Of a DNA stretch of 64,000 bases, positions 49,820 to 59,186 are shown one piece after another. Position 1 is the first letter of the stretch. Each line of letters starts with the position of its first letter. Made by a program: the position numbers and the translations under genes. The stretch comes from a virus. A model generated the notes under the pieces. It did no database searches and was not told the origin of the DNA. It worked only from the letters and a program-made list of their open reading frames with translations. The DNA lies in IMG/VR virus record IMGVR_UViG_3300033233_000014, positions 47,630 through 111,629 of that record. The stretch is one strand, 5' to 3'.

Positions 49820-52497
49820 GCGGCCTCCTTGTCGTCGAGCGACACCACCAGCGGCGTGTGATCCCGGTGCCGCGCGTCGCCCGGCGCGGAGATCTTCGTG
49901 CCCTGCTTCCCCCACCACGGGAGGATCACCAGGCTCTTCTCGGGCGGGGTGGACGGCTCGTCGGGCGTCTTCGGCCACGCCGGCTCGCCCCGCTCGGGCA
50001 CGAATCCGATGCCGAATCCCGCGCCAGGCGATGCCTCGGGCTTCTCGGACGACGGCTCGGGCAGGCGCTCCGTCGTCTCCCCCATGCGCTTCATCTGCGC
50101 TGCCGCGTCTCGCACCTGGCGCGTGGCGTTTGCCAGGTGCTCCATCGCGGTGCCGGCCGCCGCGACCGCCCCGGCGAGGTTCTTCTCCCCGATCTGCCGA
50201 CGCGCTCGCGCCAGGAGCAGCGCCGACTCGGACATCTGCGCCTGCGCCTGGCGGTGTCCATCCTCGTCGAGCACGCCCTCGGCCGCGGCCGTCGCCACTG
50301 CACTCGCCGTCGCCGCGTGCGCCTGCACGCCCTCGTGCAGATGCCGCGCGAGATCGATGGCCGCCAGGCGCTGGGCGAAGCCACCCTTCGCCGCCTGGAG
50401 CGCCCGCTCGGCCGACGTGAGTTCATCCGCGACGTCGCTGATCTTCCACTTGGCGTTCTCCGCCAGGTCGTCCGCCCGCCCGGCGCGCTCCTGCATATCC
50501 TCGACGAGTTTGGCGGCGGCCTCGGCCCGATCCCGGGCGGCCTCGGCGACCATCGCCGCGGCGCGGGCCAACTTCACTTCGCCATGCTCGGCCGCCTGCT
50601 TGGCCTGCGCCGCCGCCATCTTGGCCGCCTCGGCGTGCTGCCGCGCGCCCGGCGCCTTCAGCGCCGCTTGCGCTGCATCCTCCGCCCACTCCTGGGCTAC
50701 CTGCGCCTCGCGCTGCGCCCATTCGGCCGGCGTCAACGGAGTCTTCGGCGCCTTGGGCTTCGCGCGCTCGCGCGTCTCCCATGCCTTCTTCGCGCGCTCG
50801 CTGGCCTCCTCGGGCGTGAGCGCCTTCTCGGCGAGCCAGCGCTCGATGGCCGGCTCGCGCACGCCCGGCGCCTTCACGCCTGGCGCCGCCGCTCCAGGCG
50901 CCGCCACGGCCGGCGGTGGGGCGCGCCGCTTCTGGATTTCGCCCCAGACGCCAGGCAGGGCCTTCTGCTGCTCGGCCGACCGCTCGAGTTTGTCGAGGAA
51001 GCGATCCCACATGCCCTGCACCGTGCGCAGTGCCTGGGTGAGCCCGGCGCCGGCTGCGCCGACGCGTCCCGTGTCCATGCGCCCGCTCTTGTCCCGCGCC
51101 TTCGCGGCCTCGGCGAGATCCTTGCGGCGCTTCTTGATGTCGCGCTGCACGCTGTTGAGTTGCTTCTGGAAGTCCTGGTAGTGCTGGCGCGAGGCGAGCG
51201 TCCCCAGCAGCGAGCCCGCGGGCTTGATCAGCCCCAACTCCAGGATGCGCCGCTCGATCTGGGCCGAGGTCACGAGCGCCTGGTCCTCGGCGATGCTCTG
51301 GAGTTGCTGCTCGAGCGCGGGCACCGCCTTCGCCTGCTTCGGATCCTTCTGCGCCGCCGCCACCGCCTGCGCCTGCGTCGTCACCCGTTCGCTGCTCTGG
51401 ATGGCCGGCGCCACGCCCCGCACCGGCGCCGTGGTGAACGGCCGCCCCGTGGCCTTGGCCGCGTGCGACCGTGCCGCCGCTGCCGCGGCGTAGGCGTAGG
51501 CGCGGTCGTTCTGGGCGCCCGCGTAGTCGCCGTCCTTCGCCCGCTGTTCCGCCCGATCCGCCACCCGCGCCGATTCCTCCGCCCACTCGGTCGCCTGGGG
51601 CGACTTCGCCGCCCCGGCCGCCGCCGCGGCTTCCCGGGCGGCCTGCTGCGCGTCGGTGACGAACTGGGCCATGTCCGCCTGCCGCTGCTTGGGGGCGAGC
51701 GCCTCGACGCGCGCCGCCTCTTCCTGTTCCCCGTCCACCTCAGCCTCCGGCGGCTCGGTGGCGATCTCCTCTTCCCCTTCCGGCGGCTCCTGCGCCCGTG
51801 CGCCCCGCTGACGCGACTCCCACGCCTTCTTGCTGCGCTCGGAGAGTTCCGCGGTCGTCAGCGCGTCCTTCTCCATCGCGGCGGCGACGATGGCCTTCGC
51901 GCGCTCGGCGGCCGACTCGACGGCCGCCTTCGGGTACGGCACTTCGGGCACCTGCTGCAGGATCGTCTGCATCGCCCCGACGAAGGTATCCCGCGCCTCG
52001 GGTGTGGCTCCCGCATCCAGGGCATCGGCCGCCTGCCGAGCGGCAATCCCCTCGGCCGCGTGCCCTGCGCGCGTCAACCGATCCGCCGCCCGTCGCGCCA
52101 GCACGACGGCATCCCGCACCGGGCCGGCTCGCGCCAACCGCCTGGCGTTCTCCACCATGAAGAGCGCCAGGTTCGCCTGGCGCCCGCGCTTCTCCCACGC
52201 CAGCCGGGCCGCCTCCTGCCGCTTCGGATCCTTCGGCTCGCTGGCCTTGTGGAGGCACGCCTCGCACGTCGGGTGCGAGCCATCCGCCGGCTGGTGGGCC
52301 AGCGTCGGCCCGTGCGTCGCGCACTTCACCCAGTCGTGGCCGTTCGCACAGCGCTGGTGCTGGGTGCCGCACCGGCACGACACCGTCGCATCCCCGCCAC
52401 AGGACGGGCACGTCGCGTTCTTCGCCGCTTCCGGCGGCTTCGCACCCCCTGCGGCCCTGCCGAATCGCCGGAGGTCGTCGTAGGTGATGAACGGCAC
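49807..52497 (-). CDS. Large Ala-rich coiled-coil protein with N-terminal zinc region and AW-x-x-R motifs
   Basis: 896 residues. Residues ~30-82 hold a Cys/His-rich segment (CPSCGGDATVSCRCG, CANGHDWVKC, CEACLH). Most of the rest is Ala-rich helix. A basic motif recurs at ~93-105 (EAARLAWEKRGRQ), 219-232 (SERSKKAWESRQRG) and about 564-582 (SERAKKAWETRERAK). The ~480 residues between contain long coiled-coil predictions. No enzyme motif. Position and relatives suggest an internal or head-associated virion protein, which is an inference. Confidence 0.8.
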   Translation of the reverse strand: MPFITYDDLRRFGRAAGGAKPPEAAKNATCPSCGGDATVSCRCGTQHQRCANGHDWVKCATHGPTLAHQPADGSHPTCEACLHKASEPKDPKRQEAARLAWEKRGRQANLALFMVENARRLARAGPVRDAVVLARRAADRLTRAGHAAEGIAARQAADALDAGATPEARDTFVGAMQTILQQVPEVPYPKAAVESAAERAKAIVAAAMEKDALTTAELSERSKKAWESRQRGARAQEPPEGEEEIATEPPEAEVDGEQEEAARVEALAPKQRQADMAQFVTDAQQAAREAAAAAGAAKSPQATEWAEESARVADRAEQRAKDGDYAGAQNDRAYAYAAAAAARSHAAKATGRPFTTAPVRGVAPAIQSSERVTTQAQAVAAAQKDPKQAKAVPALEQQLQSIAEDQALVTSAQIERRILELGLIKPAGSLLGTLASRQHYQDFQKQLNSVQRDIKKRRKDLAEAAKARDKSGRMDTGRVGAAGAGLTQALRTVQGMWDRFLDKLERSAEQQKALPGVWGEIQKRRAPPPAVAAPGAAAPGVKAPGVREPAIERWLAEKALTPEEASERAKKAWETRERAKPKAPKTPLTPAEWAQREAQVAQEWAEDAAQAALKAPGARQHAEAAKMAAAQAKQAAEHGEVKLARAAAMVAEAARDRAEAAAKLVEDMQERAGRADDLAENAKWKISDVADELTSAERALQAAKGGFAQRLAAIDLARHLHEGVQAHAATASAVATAAAEGVLDEDGHRQAQAQMSESALLLARARRQIGEKNLAGAVAAAGTAMEHLANATRQVRDAAAQMKRMGETTERLPEPSSEKPEASPGAGFGIGFVPERGEPAWPKTPDEPSTPPEKSLVILPWWGKQGTKISAPGDARHRDHTPLVVSLDDKEAACRA

Positions 52498-52512
52498 CGG
52501 GCGCCTCCCGCG

Positions 52513-52716
52513 CTACTTCTTCTCGTCAGCCGGTGCCGCCGGCGGCGTGGCCGTCGCGGGCGTAGCCGGCGCCTCAGCCGTGGTGGGCGTCGCCGGCTTC
52601 GCCGGGGTGCCGCCCCCGAACACGCCGGTGGCGTAGGCCACGACCGCCGCGATCACCGCGGCCAGCAGCCCGAGCCAGGTCTTCTTGTCCTTCAGCAGCG
52701 CGACGATCTTGTCCAT
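52513..52716 (-). CDS. Small membrane-anchored Ala/Pro/Thr-rich protein
   Basis: 67 residues: basic start (MDKIVALLKDKKTW), one transmembrane segment (GLLAAVIAAVVAYATGVFG), then a low-complexity tail of P, A and T. Could be holin-like or a membrane tether; no distinguishing signature. Confidence 0.74.
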   Translation of the reverse strand: MDKIVALLKDKKTWLGLLAAVIAAVVAYATGVFGGGTPAKPATPTTAEAPATPATATPPAAPADEKK

Positions 52717-52734
52717 CGGGAATCTCCTTGGCCG

Positions 52735-53949
52735 CTAGAACGGCCGATGTGTGGGCGGACTCGGCGCGGCGAGCACCGAGTGCGGCCGGGCCCAGCGCGG
52801 CGAGAGGATGTCGCTGAGTTCGATGGGCTCCTCGCTCTTGCCGACCTGGGCCTTGCCCTCGGAATTCAGCAGCGCCCCGCGATGCCAGAACAGCCGGGCC
52901 GCGTCCAGCATGCCATACGCGTTGAACGTCGTGCCACGCGTGAACGCCTTCTCCCAGTCGGTGATCGCGTTCGCCATGTTGATCATGCGGCGCAGGTGCT
53001 GGCGATGGCCTTCGTCCTGCCCGCGGGCATCGATGTCGGCATTCCGCTTGCCCCGTTCGTCCTCGGCGCGTTCTTCGTTCTTGACTCGGCGATTCCGATC
53101 AAGGTAGGCCACATTCTTCGTCAGGTTGATCTCCGCATCGGTCGCCACCACGCGCCCGGCGACGGTCTTGAGCGGCGTGTCCCGCGACGCGCCGACGAGC
53201 GCCGCGAGGCCGTCATCGTGCCACGCGAATTCCCCGCCCGCCTTCGCCTTCTCCCGCAACTGGTCGCGCGGGGACAACTTGGCGTAGGCCGCGGCGTCGT
53301 CAATCTTCACTTCGGGCTTGGGCTTCTCGGCCGGCTTCTTCTCGGGCTCCTCTCCGAGATCGGGCCGCATGTAGACGCCTGGCGCACCATGCCGCCGCGA
53401 CTCCCACGCCAACTTCGACCGCCGATGCGCCGCGCTCGGCGAGATGGCCTTGTCGAGCGACCGCTCGAAGTGGCCGACTACCGCATCGGCGAGATTGTCT
53501 TGGATGGACACGAGTTCATCCGCACCATAGAGATCGGTAATGTCGCGCCCATCGGCATCGGTGATGCTCAACACGGAGGCGGACGGGTTCGATCCCGGTT
53601 CGTCCCGCGTCTGTCGCTCGCCGGGCTCGAACTCGTACTCGATGCGCACGAGCGGCTCGCCCTCGTCGACGCTCTCGGGCGTCTCGGCGTAATACACGCC
53701 CTCTCCGCCGCGCCGCGACGGCCACTTGTCCTTCGCGTCCTTCAAATCGAAGCCCTTGATCGGCGGGCGCTTCTCGGTCGGAGTACGCGGCTCGTCCGGC
53801 ATCCTCCTCGACCCACGCGCCTCGGCTTCCCGCCGCTCGGCGCCAGAGCGTTCGCGCTTCTGCCACGCCCGCTTCGCGCCCCCAGACGTGCCGATCTTCG
53901 TCAGCACGTCACCAACGAGCGTCGCCGCCAGTTCGCGCATCGTGCTCAC
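52735..53949 (-). CDS. Putative virion-associated protein with two AW-x-x-R motifs
   Basis: 404 residues. GGAKRAWQKRERSGAERRE near residue 25, then an acidic central part (VRIEYEFEPGERQTRDEPGS), SAAHRRSKLAWESRRHGAPG near 170, and a helical end (HRQHLRRMINMANAITDWEK). No family recognised. Lies in the block of related proteins 49807-57731. Confidence 0.78.
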   Translation of the reverse strand: MSTMRELAATLVGDVLTKIGTSGGAKRAWQKRERSGAERREAEARGSRRMPDEPRTPTEKRPPIKGFDLKDAKDKWPSRRGGEGVYYAETPESVDEGEPLVRIEYEFEPGERQTRDEPGSNPSASVLSITDADGRDITDLYGADELVSIQDNLADAVVGHFERSLDKAISPSAAHRRSKLAWESRRHGAPGVYMRPDLGEEPEKKPAEKPKPEVKIDDAAAYAKLSPRDQLREKAKAGGEFAWHDDGLAALVGASRDTPLKTVAGRVVATDAEINLTKNVAYLDRNRRVKNEERAEDERGKRNADIDARGQDEGHRQHLRRMINMANAITDWEKAFTRGTTFNAYGMLDAARLFWHRGALLNSEGKAQVGKSEEPIELSDILSPRWARPHSVLAAPSPPTHRPF

Positions 53950-55232
53950 GCCGCCGCTCCCGCCGGCACCATGCCCGGCATCGCCGCGCCCTCTTCCTCC
54001 TCGTGGATCGCCGCGAGGATCTTCCCGAAGTCCTCGGCCGGCATGCGCTGCATCCGCACCTTGGCCTGCTGGAACGCCTGCGGCGTCGGGTAGTTCTGCG
54101 GGTTCATGTTGGTGAGGAAGTCGCGCTTGAGTTGGTCGATGGTCCGGCCCTTGCCCCGCTGGCCCAGCGTCGTCTTGAAGCCCGCCATCTCCTCCACGTC
54201 CTCCGACTGATTCGTGAGGCCGTGGCGCGCCATGATGCTCTGGACCTTCCGGGTGGACGCCTGATCGACCGTCGCCCGGACGTGCGGCGTCGTCGGGGCT
54301 CCCGCCGGTGCGCCTGCCGGCGCCGCCTCCGGCTGTTCCTCTGGGGCGGCCGGCATCGCCGGCGGGGCTGCCGCGGCCGGCGGAGCCATCGGCGCCTCGG
54401 CCGGCATCTCCGGCATCTCGGCGCCCGGGGCCTCAGCCGGTGCCGCGCCCGACGGTGCGCCCGGCACGGCCCGTTCTCCGGCCCGACGCCGCGTCTCCCA
54501 CGCCTGCTGCGCCCGCGCGGACGCCGCGCTCGGGTCGATCTTGGACATCACATCGCCGACGATGGCCGCCACGAGCGCCGCCGCCGCGGTCCGAATGCCG
54601 CCCATCGGGACGATGTTCACCTTCCCTACGGGCGCCGCCGGCATCGCCGGCTTGGCCGCCGGTGGCGCCTGGTGGGGCTGCTTCCACGGCGGCGGCTTCG
54701 GGGCCGGAGGCGCCTGCTCGGCCTCGGGCTGCGCGTACTCGCCCGGCGGGCGCGAATCGAAACCTTCGGGCCCGCCCAGATGGCCCGGCACCGTCATGTC
54801 GTAGGCGGCCTTCTCCGATGCCTTCTTGAGATGCGCCCGCGCGTTCTTGCGGCACATCGAGAAGGCGATCGCTACGGCCTGCTTCTGTTCCTTGCCCTCG
54901 CGGATCAGGAGCGGGATCTTCGCCGACACACAGCGCCGGATGGCCGCCGAGTCCTGCGCCTTCTCGAGTTCGGTGGTGCAGGCGCGCAGGATCGTGGTGA
55001 GTTCGGGACAGGTGTCGCACTCCACGCGGTCGCCAAAGACGATCGCCCGCTCGAGCACCTGTTGGAACTCGGCGAGCAGCGCCGTCTCCTCGGCCGGGCT
55101 CAGCTCGGCATCCAGCGGCTCGAGCGCCTTCTCGACCCGCGCCGACGGCAGCACCGGCGGCACGTAGCCCGACGGCGCGGTCAACGTCTTGGCGAACAGG
55201 CCGCTGGTCGTCTCGCTGGCGAAGTTGCGCAT
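53946..55232 (-). CDS. Putative virion-associated protein with AW-x-x-R motif and Pro/Ala linkers
   Basis: 428 residues. N-terminal helical part with CDTCPELTTILRACTTELEK and KEQKQAVAIAFSMCRKNARA (a motif common in phage proteins), a Pro/Ala-rich middle, ASARAQQAWETRRRAGERAV near residue 230, and a helical C-terminus (VRMQRMPAEDFGKILAAIHE). Role inferred only from position. Confidence 0.78.
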   Translation of the reverse strand: MRNFASETTSGLFAKTLTAPSGYVPPVLPSARVEKALEPLDAELSPAEETALLAEFQQVLERAIVFGDRVECDTCPELTTILRACTTELEKAQDSAAIRRCVSAKIPLLIREGKEQKQAVAIAFSMCRKNARAHLKKASEKAAYDMTVPGHLGGPEGFDSRPPGEYAQPEAEQAPPAPKPPPWKQPHQAPPAAKPAMPAAPVGKVNIVPMGGIRTAAAALVAAIVGDVMSKIDPSAASARAQQAWETRRRAGERAVPGAPSGAAPAEAPGAEMPEMPAEAPMAPPAAAAPPAMPAAPEEQPEAAPAGAPAGAPTTPHVRATVDQASTRKVQSIMARHGLTNQSEDVEEMAGFKTTLGQRGKGRTIDQLKRDFLTNMNPQNYPTPQAFQQAKVRMQRMPAEDFGKILAAIHEEEEGAAMPGMVPAGAAA

Positions 55233-55278
55233 GCCGCCTCCCCGTGGCCCGGCATCCTATCCATTCCCCGGGATGTTG

Positions 55279-56007
55279 TCAGCGCTTTGTCGGCTCGGTG
55301 CCTGGCTCCGTGCGCTCATGAACGGCCTGGGAGTAGTTCCCCAGGGCATCGTCGAGCGCAGTGCGCGCTTCGTGCAGCGTCTCGACGGCCGCCTCGATCT
55401 TCTCGCCGGCGTTCTGCACGTCCTCCCAATTCGGATTCCCGCCCGGGGAGGAATCGAGTCGCGCCGGGCCCGGCTTGAGCAGATCCCGCACCTGGGGCAA
55501 CTTCATCGTCACGGCATTCAGCCGTTCCAGCGCCTGCTTCGTGGCGTCCGTCCGGAACTGCTCCGGCAGCGCCTCTCCGAGTTGCCGGTACGCCTTGGCC
55601 GCGTCCTCCACCTTCTCGGATGCCTCGCGGAAGTTCTCGATCGCGCTGGCGTACTGGCGCTCGTCGACGACGTAGGTGCCCTCGAGGCGATCCGTCCGCA
55701 GGGCATCTCCCAGATCGCTCTCGCCCGCCGTGCGCGCCGCATCGGCGTCCTCCGCCTGCTCATCCCCGAGATCCAGGCGATTGCTCAACTCGGTGAGATG
55801 CGCCCGCGTCATCGGCGCCGACGGCGTCTCGGGCTTCGCCCGTTCCCGCTTCTGCCACGCCTTCTTCGCCCGTTCCGAGGCCGACTCGGGGGAGATGGTC
55901 TTCTCCACGACCGCCGCGAGGATCTCCTCGGGGTCGACCGGCGTCACCGGCCCGCGCAGCGCCTTCTCGAGCACGCCGCCAAACTGCACGCTCGCGGGAA
56001 TGCGCAT
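55279..56007 (-). CDS. Putative virion-associated protein with AW-x-x-R motif
   Basis: 242 residues from ATG 56007. VEKTISPESASERAKKAWQK, then RERAK near residue 45, followed by long charged helices (ENFREASEKVEDAAKAYRQL). Same N-terminal plan (short start, VEK, AW motif) as its neighbours. Confidence 0.78.
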   Translation of the reverse strand: MRIPASVQFGGVLEKALRGPVTPVDPEEILAAVVEKTISPESASERAKKAWQKRERAKPETPSAPMTRAHLTELSNRLDLGDEQAEDADAARTAGESDLGDALRTDRLEGTYVVDERQYASAIENFREASEKVEDAAKAYRQLGEALPEQFRTDATKQALERLNAVTMKLPQVRDLLKPGPARLDSSPGGNPNWEDVQNAGEKIEAAVETLHEARTALDDALGNYSQAVHERTEPGTEPTKR

Positions 56008-56009
56008 GG

Positions 56010-56342
56010 CTAGTCCTCCACGGGTTCGGCCCGCGTATAGGTGCCGCGCGCATGTTGCGCCAGCAGCATCACGAGGAACCGCTTGCCGTCTTCCGGCATC
56101 ACCGGCGAAAGCCGATCGGTCTTGTTCTCCGGCGTCTGGAAATCGACGTCGTACTCCGCCCCGATGTCGTTGAGCAACGGCAGATCGTTGCGGTGCGGGC
56201 GGAGGCCGTGCTGCTTCCACTCGTGGAACTTCTCCCGATCACCGCTGATCATCTTGGCCGCGCCGTCCTGCAGGCGGATCTCGGTGACCGTCCGCTCCTT
56301 CTCACCATCCGTCGTCACAATTCGCACGCCGCGGAGTGCCAT
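56010..56342 (-). CDS. Hypothetical beta-rich protein
   Basis: 110 residues. VRIVTTDGEKERTVTEIRLQ, DGAAKMISGDREKFHEWKQH, KRFLVMLLAQHARGTYTRAE. No family recognised. Confidence 0.74.
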   Translation of the reverse strand: MALRGVRIVTTDGEKERTVTEIRLQDGAAKMISGDREKFHEWKQHGLRPHRNDLPLLNDIGAEYDVDFQTPENKTDRLSPVMPEDGKRFLVMLLAQHARGTYTRAEPVED

Positions 56343-56345
56343 CGC

Positions 56346-57731
56346 TTACCTCTTCGCCTCGAGATCGGCCGCCCGGCCGAGGACGCGGTAGTATCCGCCA
56401 TCCGGCCAGGCGCCCGCCCTGGCGTAGTGCTGGAGTGCGCGGAGACGATATCCCGCGCTCCGCGCGTCCCGTTTCTCGAATCCCTGCTCGGTCATGATGG
56501 CCTCGACCCGTTCGGGGGTGAGCGAGAGGATCTCTTCCTGCACCGGCTCCGGGATCTTGCGCCCCCGGAGGTAGTCGAGCGGATCGTTCCGAAACTCATC
56601 GACCTCCATGTCCCGCGGGAACGCGAGGCCATTATCGATGGCGTACCACCGGCCATCGTCCCCTCGCCGGAGGTTATGCCCATGCCGATCGGTGTTGGCG
56701 GTGATGAGGTCGAGCGCCACGATGCGATGCTTGTCCTCGTGGTGCCGCTCTGCCTCAAGGACGTTGGAGGGGATCTCGTCAGGATCGCGGCCCTTCACGA
56801 ATGCCATGACGTGCCCTTCGCCGGAACTCACCTTCTCGCTGAGTTTGAACCGCCCGGCCAGCCCTCCGGCGCCTTGGAGCTGCTCGCGGCGCGCCTGGAG
56901 AAGACGCTCGTCTTTGCCGTAGTCGACAACCTCGACCGGCGGCACCACGTCGAACCCGGCCGTCGCGCTGATCTGGAAGGCCGCCATCTCGCGCCGCGCC
57001 TCGGGCGGATCCTTGGATAGCGTGGGGCGGAGGGGTCTCCCACCGCGGTCTTCGTAGAACGCGAGTCCCGTCTCCTGCGTCGGCTTGAAGATCCCCCGCG
57101 TTCCGTCGGCGAATTTGACGATGTACACCTGGCCGACGTTCTGCTTCCCGCTGAGGCGCTTCAGGCTGCTGATCTTGCTGTTGTCCGCATGCGCGCTCCG
57201 AATCGTGTCCCGGTTCTGCTCTACGGCCTTCTGCGGGTTGCGCAGCGGCTTCTCCGCCAACGGCTTCGAAGGTTCTCGCTTGGGTTCCGGCTTGGGTTCC
57301 GGCTTCGGTTCCGCCTTGGGGGGCTCGGGCGGCGCCGGCTTCGCCGACGGGGGCTTGGGCGGAGGCGCCGGCGCAGCTTTCGGCGCGGGGGCCGCCTTCG
57401 GAGCCGCCAGCGCCGGCTTCGGGGGCGGGACGGGATGCCCGGCCTCCAGCGCCTGGCGCCGCAGGCTTGCCTCTTCGAAGACCTGATCGGCCTGGTGCTG
57501 GCGGTTCCCGGCCTCCACGAAGCGCTTCTTCCGTCGTAGCGCCACCGCCTCCTGCGCCAGCCCCTCGGCGAACACCCGCTGCCGCTTCTCCCACGCCTTG
57601 AAGCCGGCCGCGACCCGCACCGGATCCTTGCCGGCCGTGGTCTTCTCCACGATATCCGGTGCTCGCACCGGCGCTCGCTCGAGCGCGGCGAGGAACCCGC
57701 CCCGGAAGCCCTCGCTCAACGTGGTGCGCAT
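56346..57731 (-). CDS. Protein with C-terminal PI3/4-kinase- or HipA-like kinase fold
   Basis: 461 residues from ATG 57731. N-terminal VEK ... GFKAWEKRQRV matches the block's AW motif, then a Pro/Lys/Ala linker (~100-165). From ~195 a kinase-like domain: VYIVKFADGTRGIFKP with Lys216 as ATP-binding candidate, ALDLITANTDRHGHN with Asp348 and Asn353 as catalytic-loop candidates, and AIDNGLAF with Asp366 as metal ligand. This is the pattern of bacterial PI3/4-kinase-like and HipA-like proteins. Such domains occur fused to phage head-morphogenesis proteins. Substrate and activity unknown. Confidence 0.82.
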   Translation of the reverse strand: MRTTLSEGFRGGFLAALERAPVRAPDIVEKTTAGKDPVRVAAGFKAWEKRQRVFAEGLAQEAVALRRKKRFVEAGNRQHQADQVFEEASLRRQALEAGHPVPPPKPALAAPKAAPAPKAAPAPPPKPPSAKPAPPEPPKAEPKPEPKPEPKREPSKPLAEKPLRNPQKAVEQNRDTIRSAHADNSKISSLKRLSGKQNVGQVYIVKFADGTRGIFKPTQETGLAFYEDRGGRPLRPTLSKDPPEARREMAAFQISATAGFDVVPPVEVVDYGKDERLLQARREQLQGAGGLAGRFKLSEKVSSGEGHVMAFVKGRDPDEIPSNVLEAERHHEDKHRIVALDLITANTDRHGHNLRRGDDGRWYAIDNGLAFPRDMEVDEFRNDPLDYLRGRKIPEPVQEEILSLTPERVEAIMTEQGFEKRDARSAGYRLRALQHYARAGAWPDGGYYRVLGRAADLEAKR

Positions 57732-58030
57732 CAGCCTCCGACGATCTCGGACATCTGGCCCGGCATCTCGGTCACGATCTCCGGGCCGTCTCCCGCGCGC
57801 CGCGCCTGGATCAGCTTCCAGAGATCGCCCTTGCTGCCGTCCTTGCGGAAGCGGAGCCGGATGATCGTGTTGCACGCCTCGTTCGGGCAGCCGTAGTAGA
57901 CGTGGACGACCTCGATGACGGCGCCTTCCATCGACAACTCGTGGAAGGGCCCGGTGTCGGTGAACGCCTTCACCATCTTGCGCCCGCACATCGGGCAGAG
58001 CATGCGCTTCTTGGCGATGTGGATGGCCAC
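57731..58030 (-). CDS. Zinc-ribbon protein
   Basis: 99 residues. RMLCPMCGRKMVKAFTDTG and YYGCPNEACNTIIRLRFRKD are the two halves of a zinc ribbon with conserved spacing. Probably structural; overlaps the kinase-like gene by one base. Confidence 0.78.
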   Translation of the reverse strand: MAIHIAKKRMLCPMCGRKMVKAFTDTGPFHELSMEGAVIEVVHVYYGCPNEACNTIIRLRFRKDGSKGDLWKLIQARRAGDGPEIVTEMPGQMSEIVGG

Positions 58031-58092
58031 GACGTTCCGAGTCTACCCCGCCACTCCGGACGAGGACAACTTTTCCTGTGCCTCCGGCGTCT

Positions 58093-58446
58093 TCACGGCT
58101 GGACCGAGGACTCGTGGATCTCGGAATCGCCTTCGGGGCGCACGGTGATGTCGAAGTTGATCCTGGAGGGGAGGCTCCGCAGGCGCAAGTGCAGGTTGCC
58201 GTCGATGAACTCCGGTCCCCACATCATGATGTGTATCGCCTTGTGCTCGATGAGTTCTTTCGTCAGCCGACATACCGTCCCTGCCGGATCCACCGACGTC
58301 TCGAACATCGCGTCCGGCGCGAAGGCCGTCTCCAAGACGGCGATGAAGTCCTGCGGCGCGGTGAGCACACGCGGCAGGTTGCCCCAGCGCTGCTGCGGCT
58401 GTTTCAGCCTCGGAACGATTCCCGGGCTGCTCGCGGGATGTCTCAT
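58093..58446 (-). CDS. Hypothetical protein
   Basis: 117 residues from ATG 58446. Basic start, then TAPQDFIAVLETAFAPDAMF, KAIHIMMWGPEFIDGNLHLR and a beta-rich end. No family recognised. Confidence 0.74.
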   Translation of the reverse strand: MRHPASSPGIVPRLKQPQQRWGNLPRVLTAPQDFIAVLETAFAPDAMFETSVDPAGTVCRLTKELIEHKAIHIMMWGPEFIDGNLHLRLRSLPSRINFDITVRPEGDSEIHESSVQP

Positions 58447-59186
58447 GCCCGAGGAGCGGCCTCGTCCGCCAGCCTCCGAGACTCCCGGAACCCGCCCTCG
58501 GCCTCGAACTGCTCGGCCAGTTGCACGAGGAACGTGAGGAACGGCTCTTGCCGCAGCGCCCCCCACTCAGGCGTCCGGGGCAACAGGCGCAGCACGCGCT
58601 CCCGAATGTCGCCCTTTCGCTGGGCCTCCAAGCACGCCTGGTGGGCGTACTCCTCGCCGCAGTTGAACACGAAGGGCATGCCCGGCCCGTCCCCGGGCTT
58701 CTCGCCACAGAGTCGGCACACGCCTTCCTTCCGGGCGGCCTGCACCTTGGGCGTCGGATTCGCCGGATCCGGCGTGATCCAGGTGCCTGGCGTGGCGAGC
58801 AGCGCGAGGACGCCGTGGATCGAGACGCCGACGACCCCGCCGGTGCTCCCATCCTCACACGCCTCCCAGTACAGGGTGATGAGGTGGTTCTTCCACTCGG
58901 CGATCCGCGAGGTGTTCTTCCAGAACACCTCGAGCATGTCGCCTTCCTCGTTGAAGAACACGCCGGGGCTGAACGGCTCGCGCGGCAACTTGTCGAGTTC
59001 GGCCAGGAGCACGTCGAGCGAGGCGTTGGCGGGCAACTTCCGCCGGAGCATCTCCCGCTCGAAGCCCTCCACCAACTGGCTCGCCGCGATGGCCTCGCGC
59101 GTCTTGCGCTGCGCCACTTCCCGGGCCAGCGCGAGCGTCGTCTCGAGTGCCTTCGCCGGGATCGTCTCTAGATCCTGGACACTCAT
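58443..59186 (-). CDS. Hypothetical protein with RING-like Cys/His cluster
   Basis: 247 residues. Helical N-terminal region, GVCRLCGEKPGDGPGMPFVF then NCGEEYAHQACLEAQRKGD, a CxxC ... C ... HxxC cluster like those of RING or zinc-ribbon folds, and a helical end. Role unknown. Confidence 0.76.
   Translation of the reverse strand: MSVQDLETIPAKALETTLALAREVAQRKTREAIAASQLVEGFEREMLRRKLPANASLDVLLAELDKLPREPFSPGVFFNEEGDMLEVFWKNTSRIAEWKNHLITLYWEACEDGSTGGVVGVSIHGVLALLATPGTWITPDPANPTPKVQAARKEGVCRLCGEKPGDGPGMPFVFNCGEEYAHQACLEAQRKGDIRERVLRLLPRTPEWGALRQEPFLTFLVQLAEQFEAEGGFRESRRLADEAAPRA

Noticed and set aside
49858-54093. A 1411-codon open frame on the plus strand
   Set aside because: It is antisense to the Ala-rich genes. 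Its composition (R, L, H, P) is the normal shadow of GC-rich codons, and it has no ribosome site or domain.
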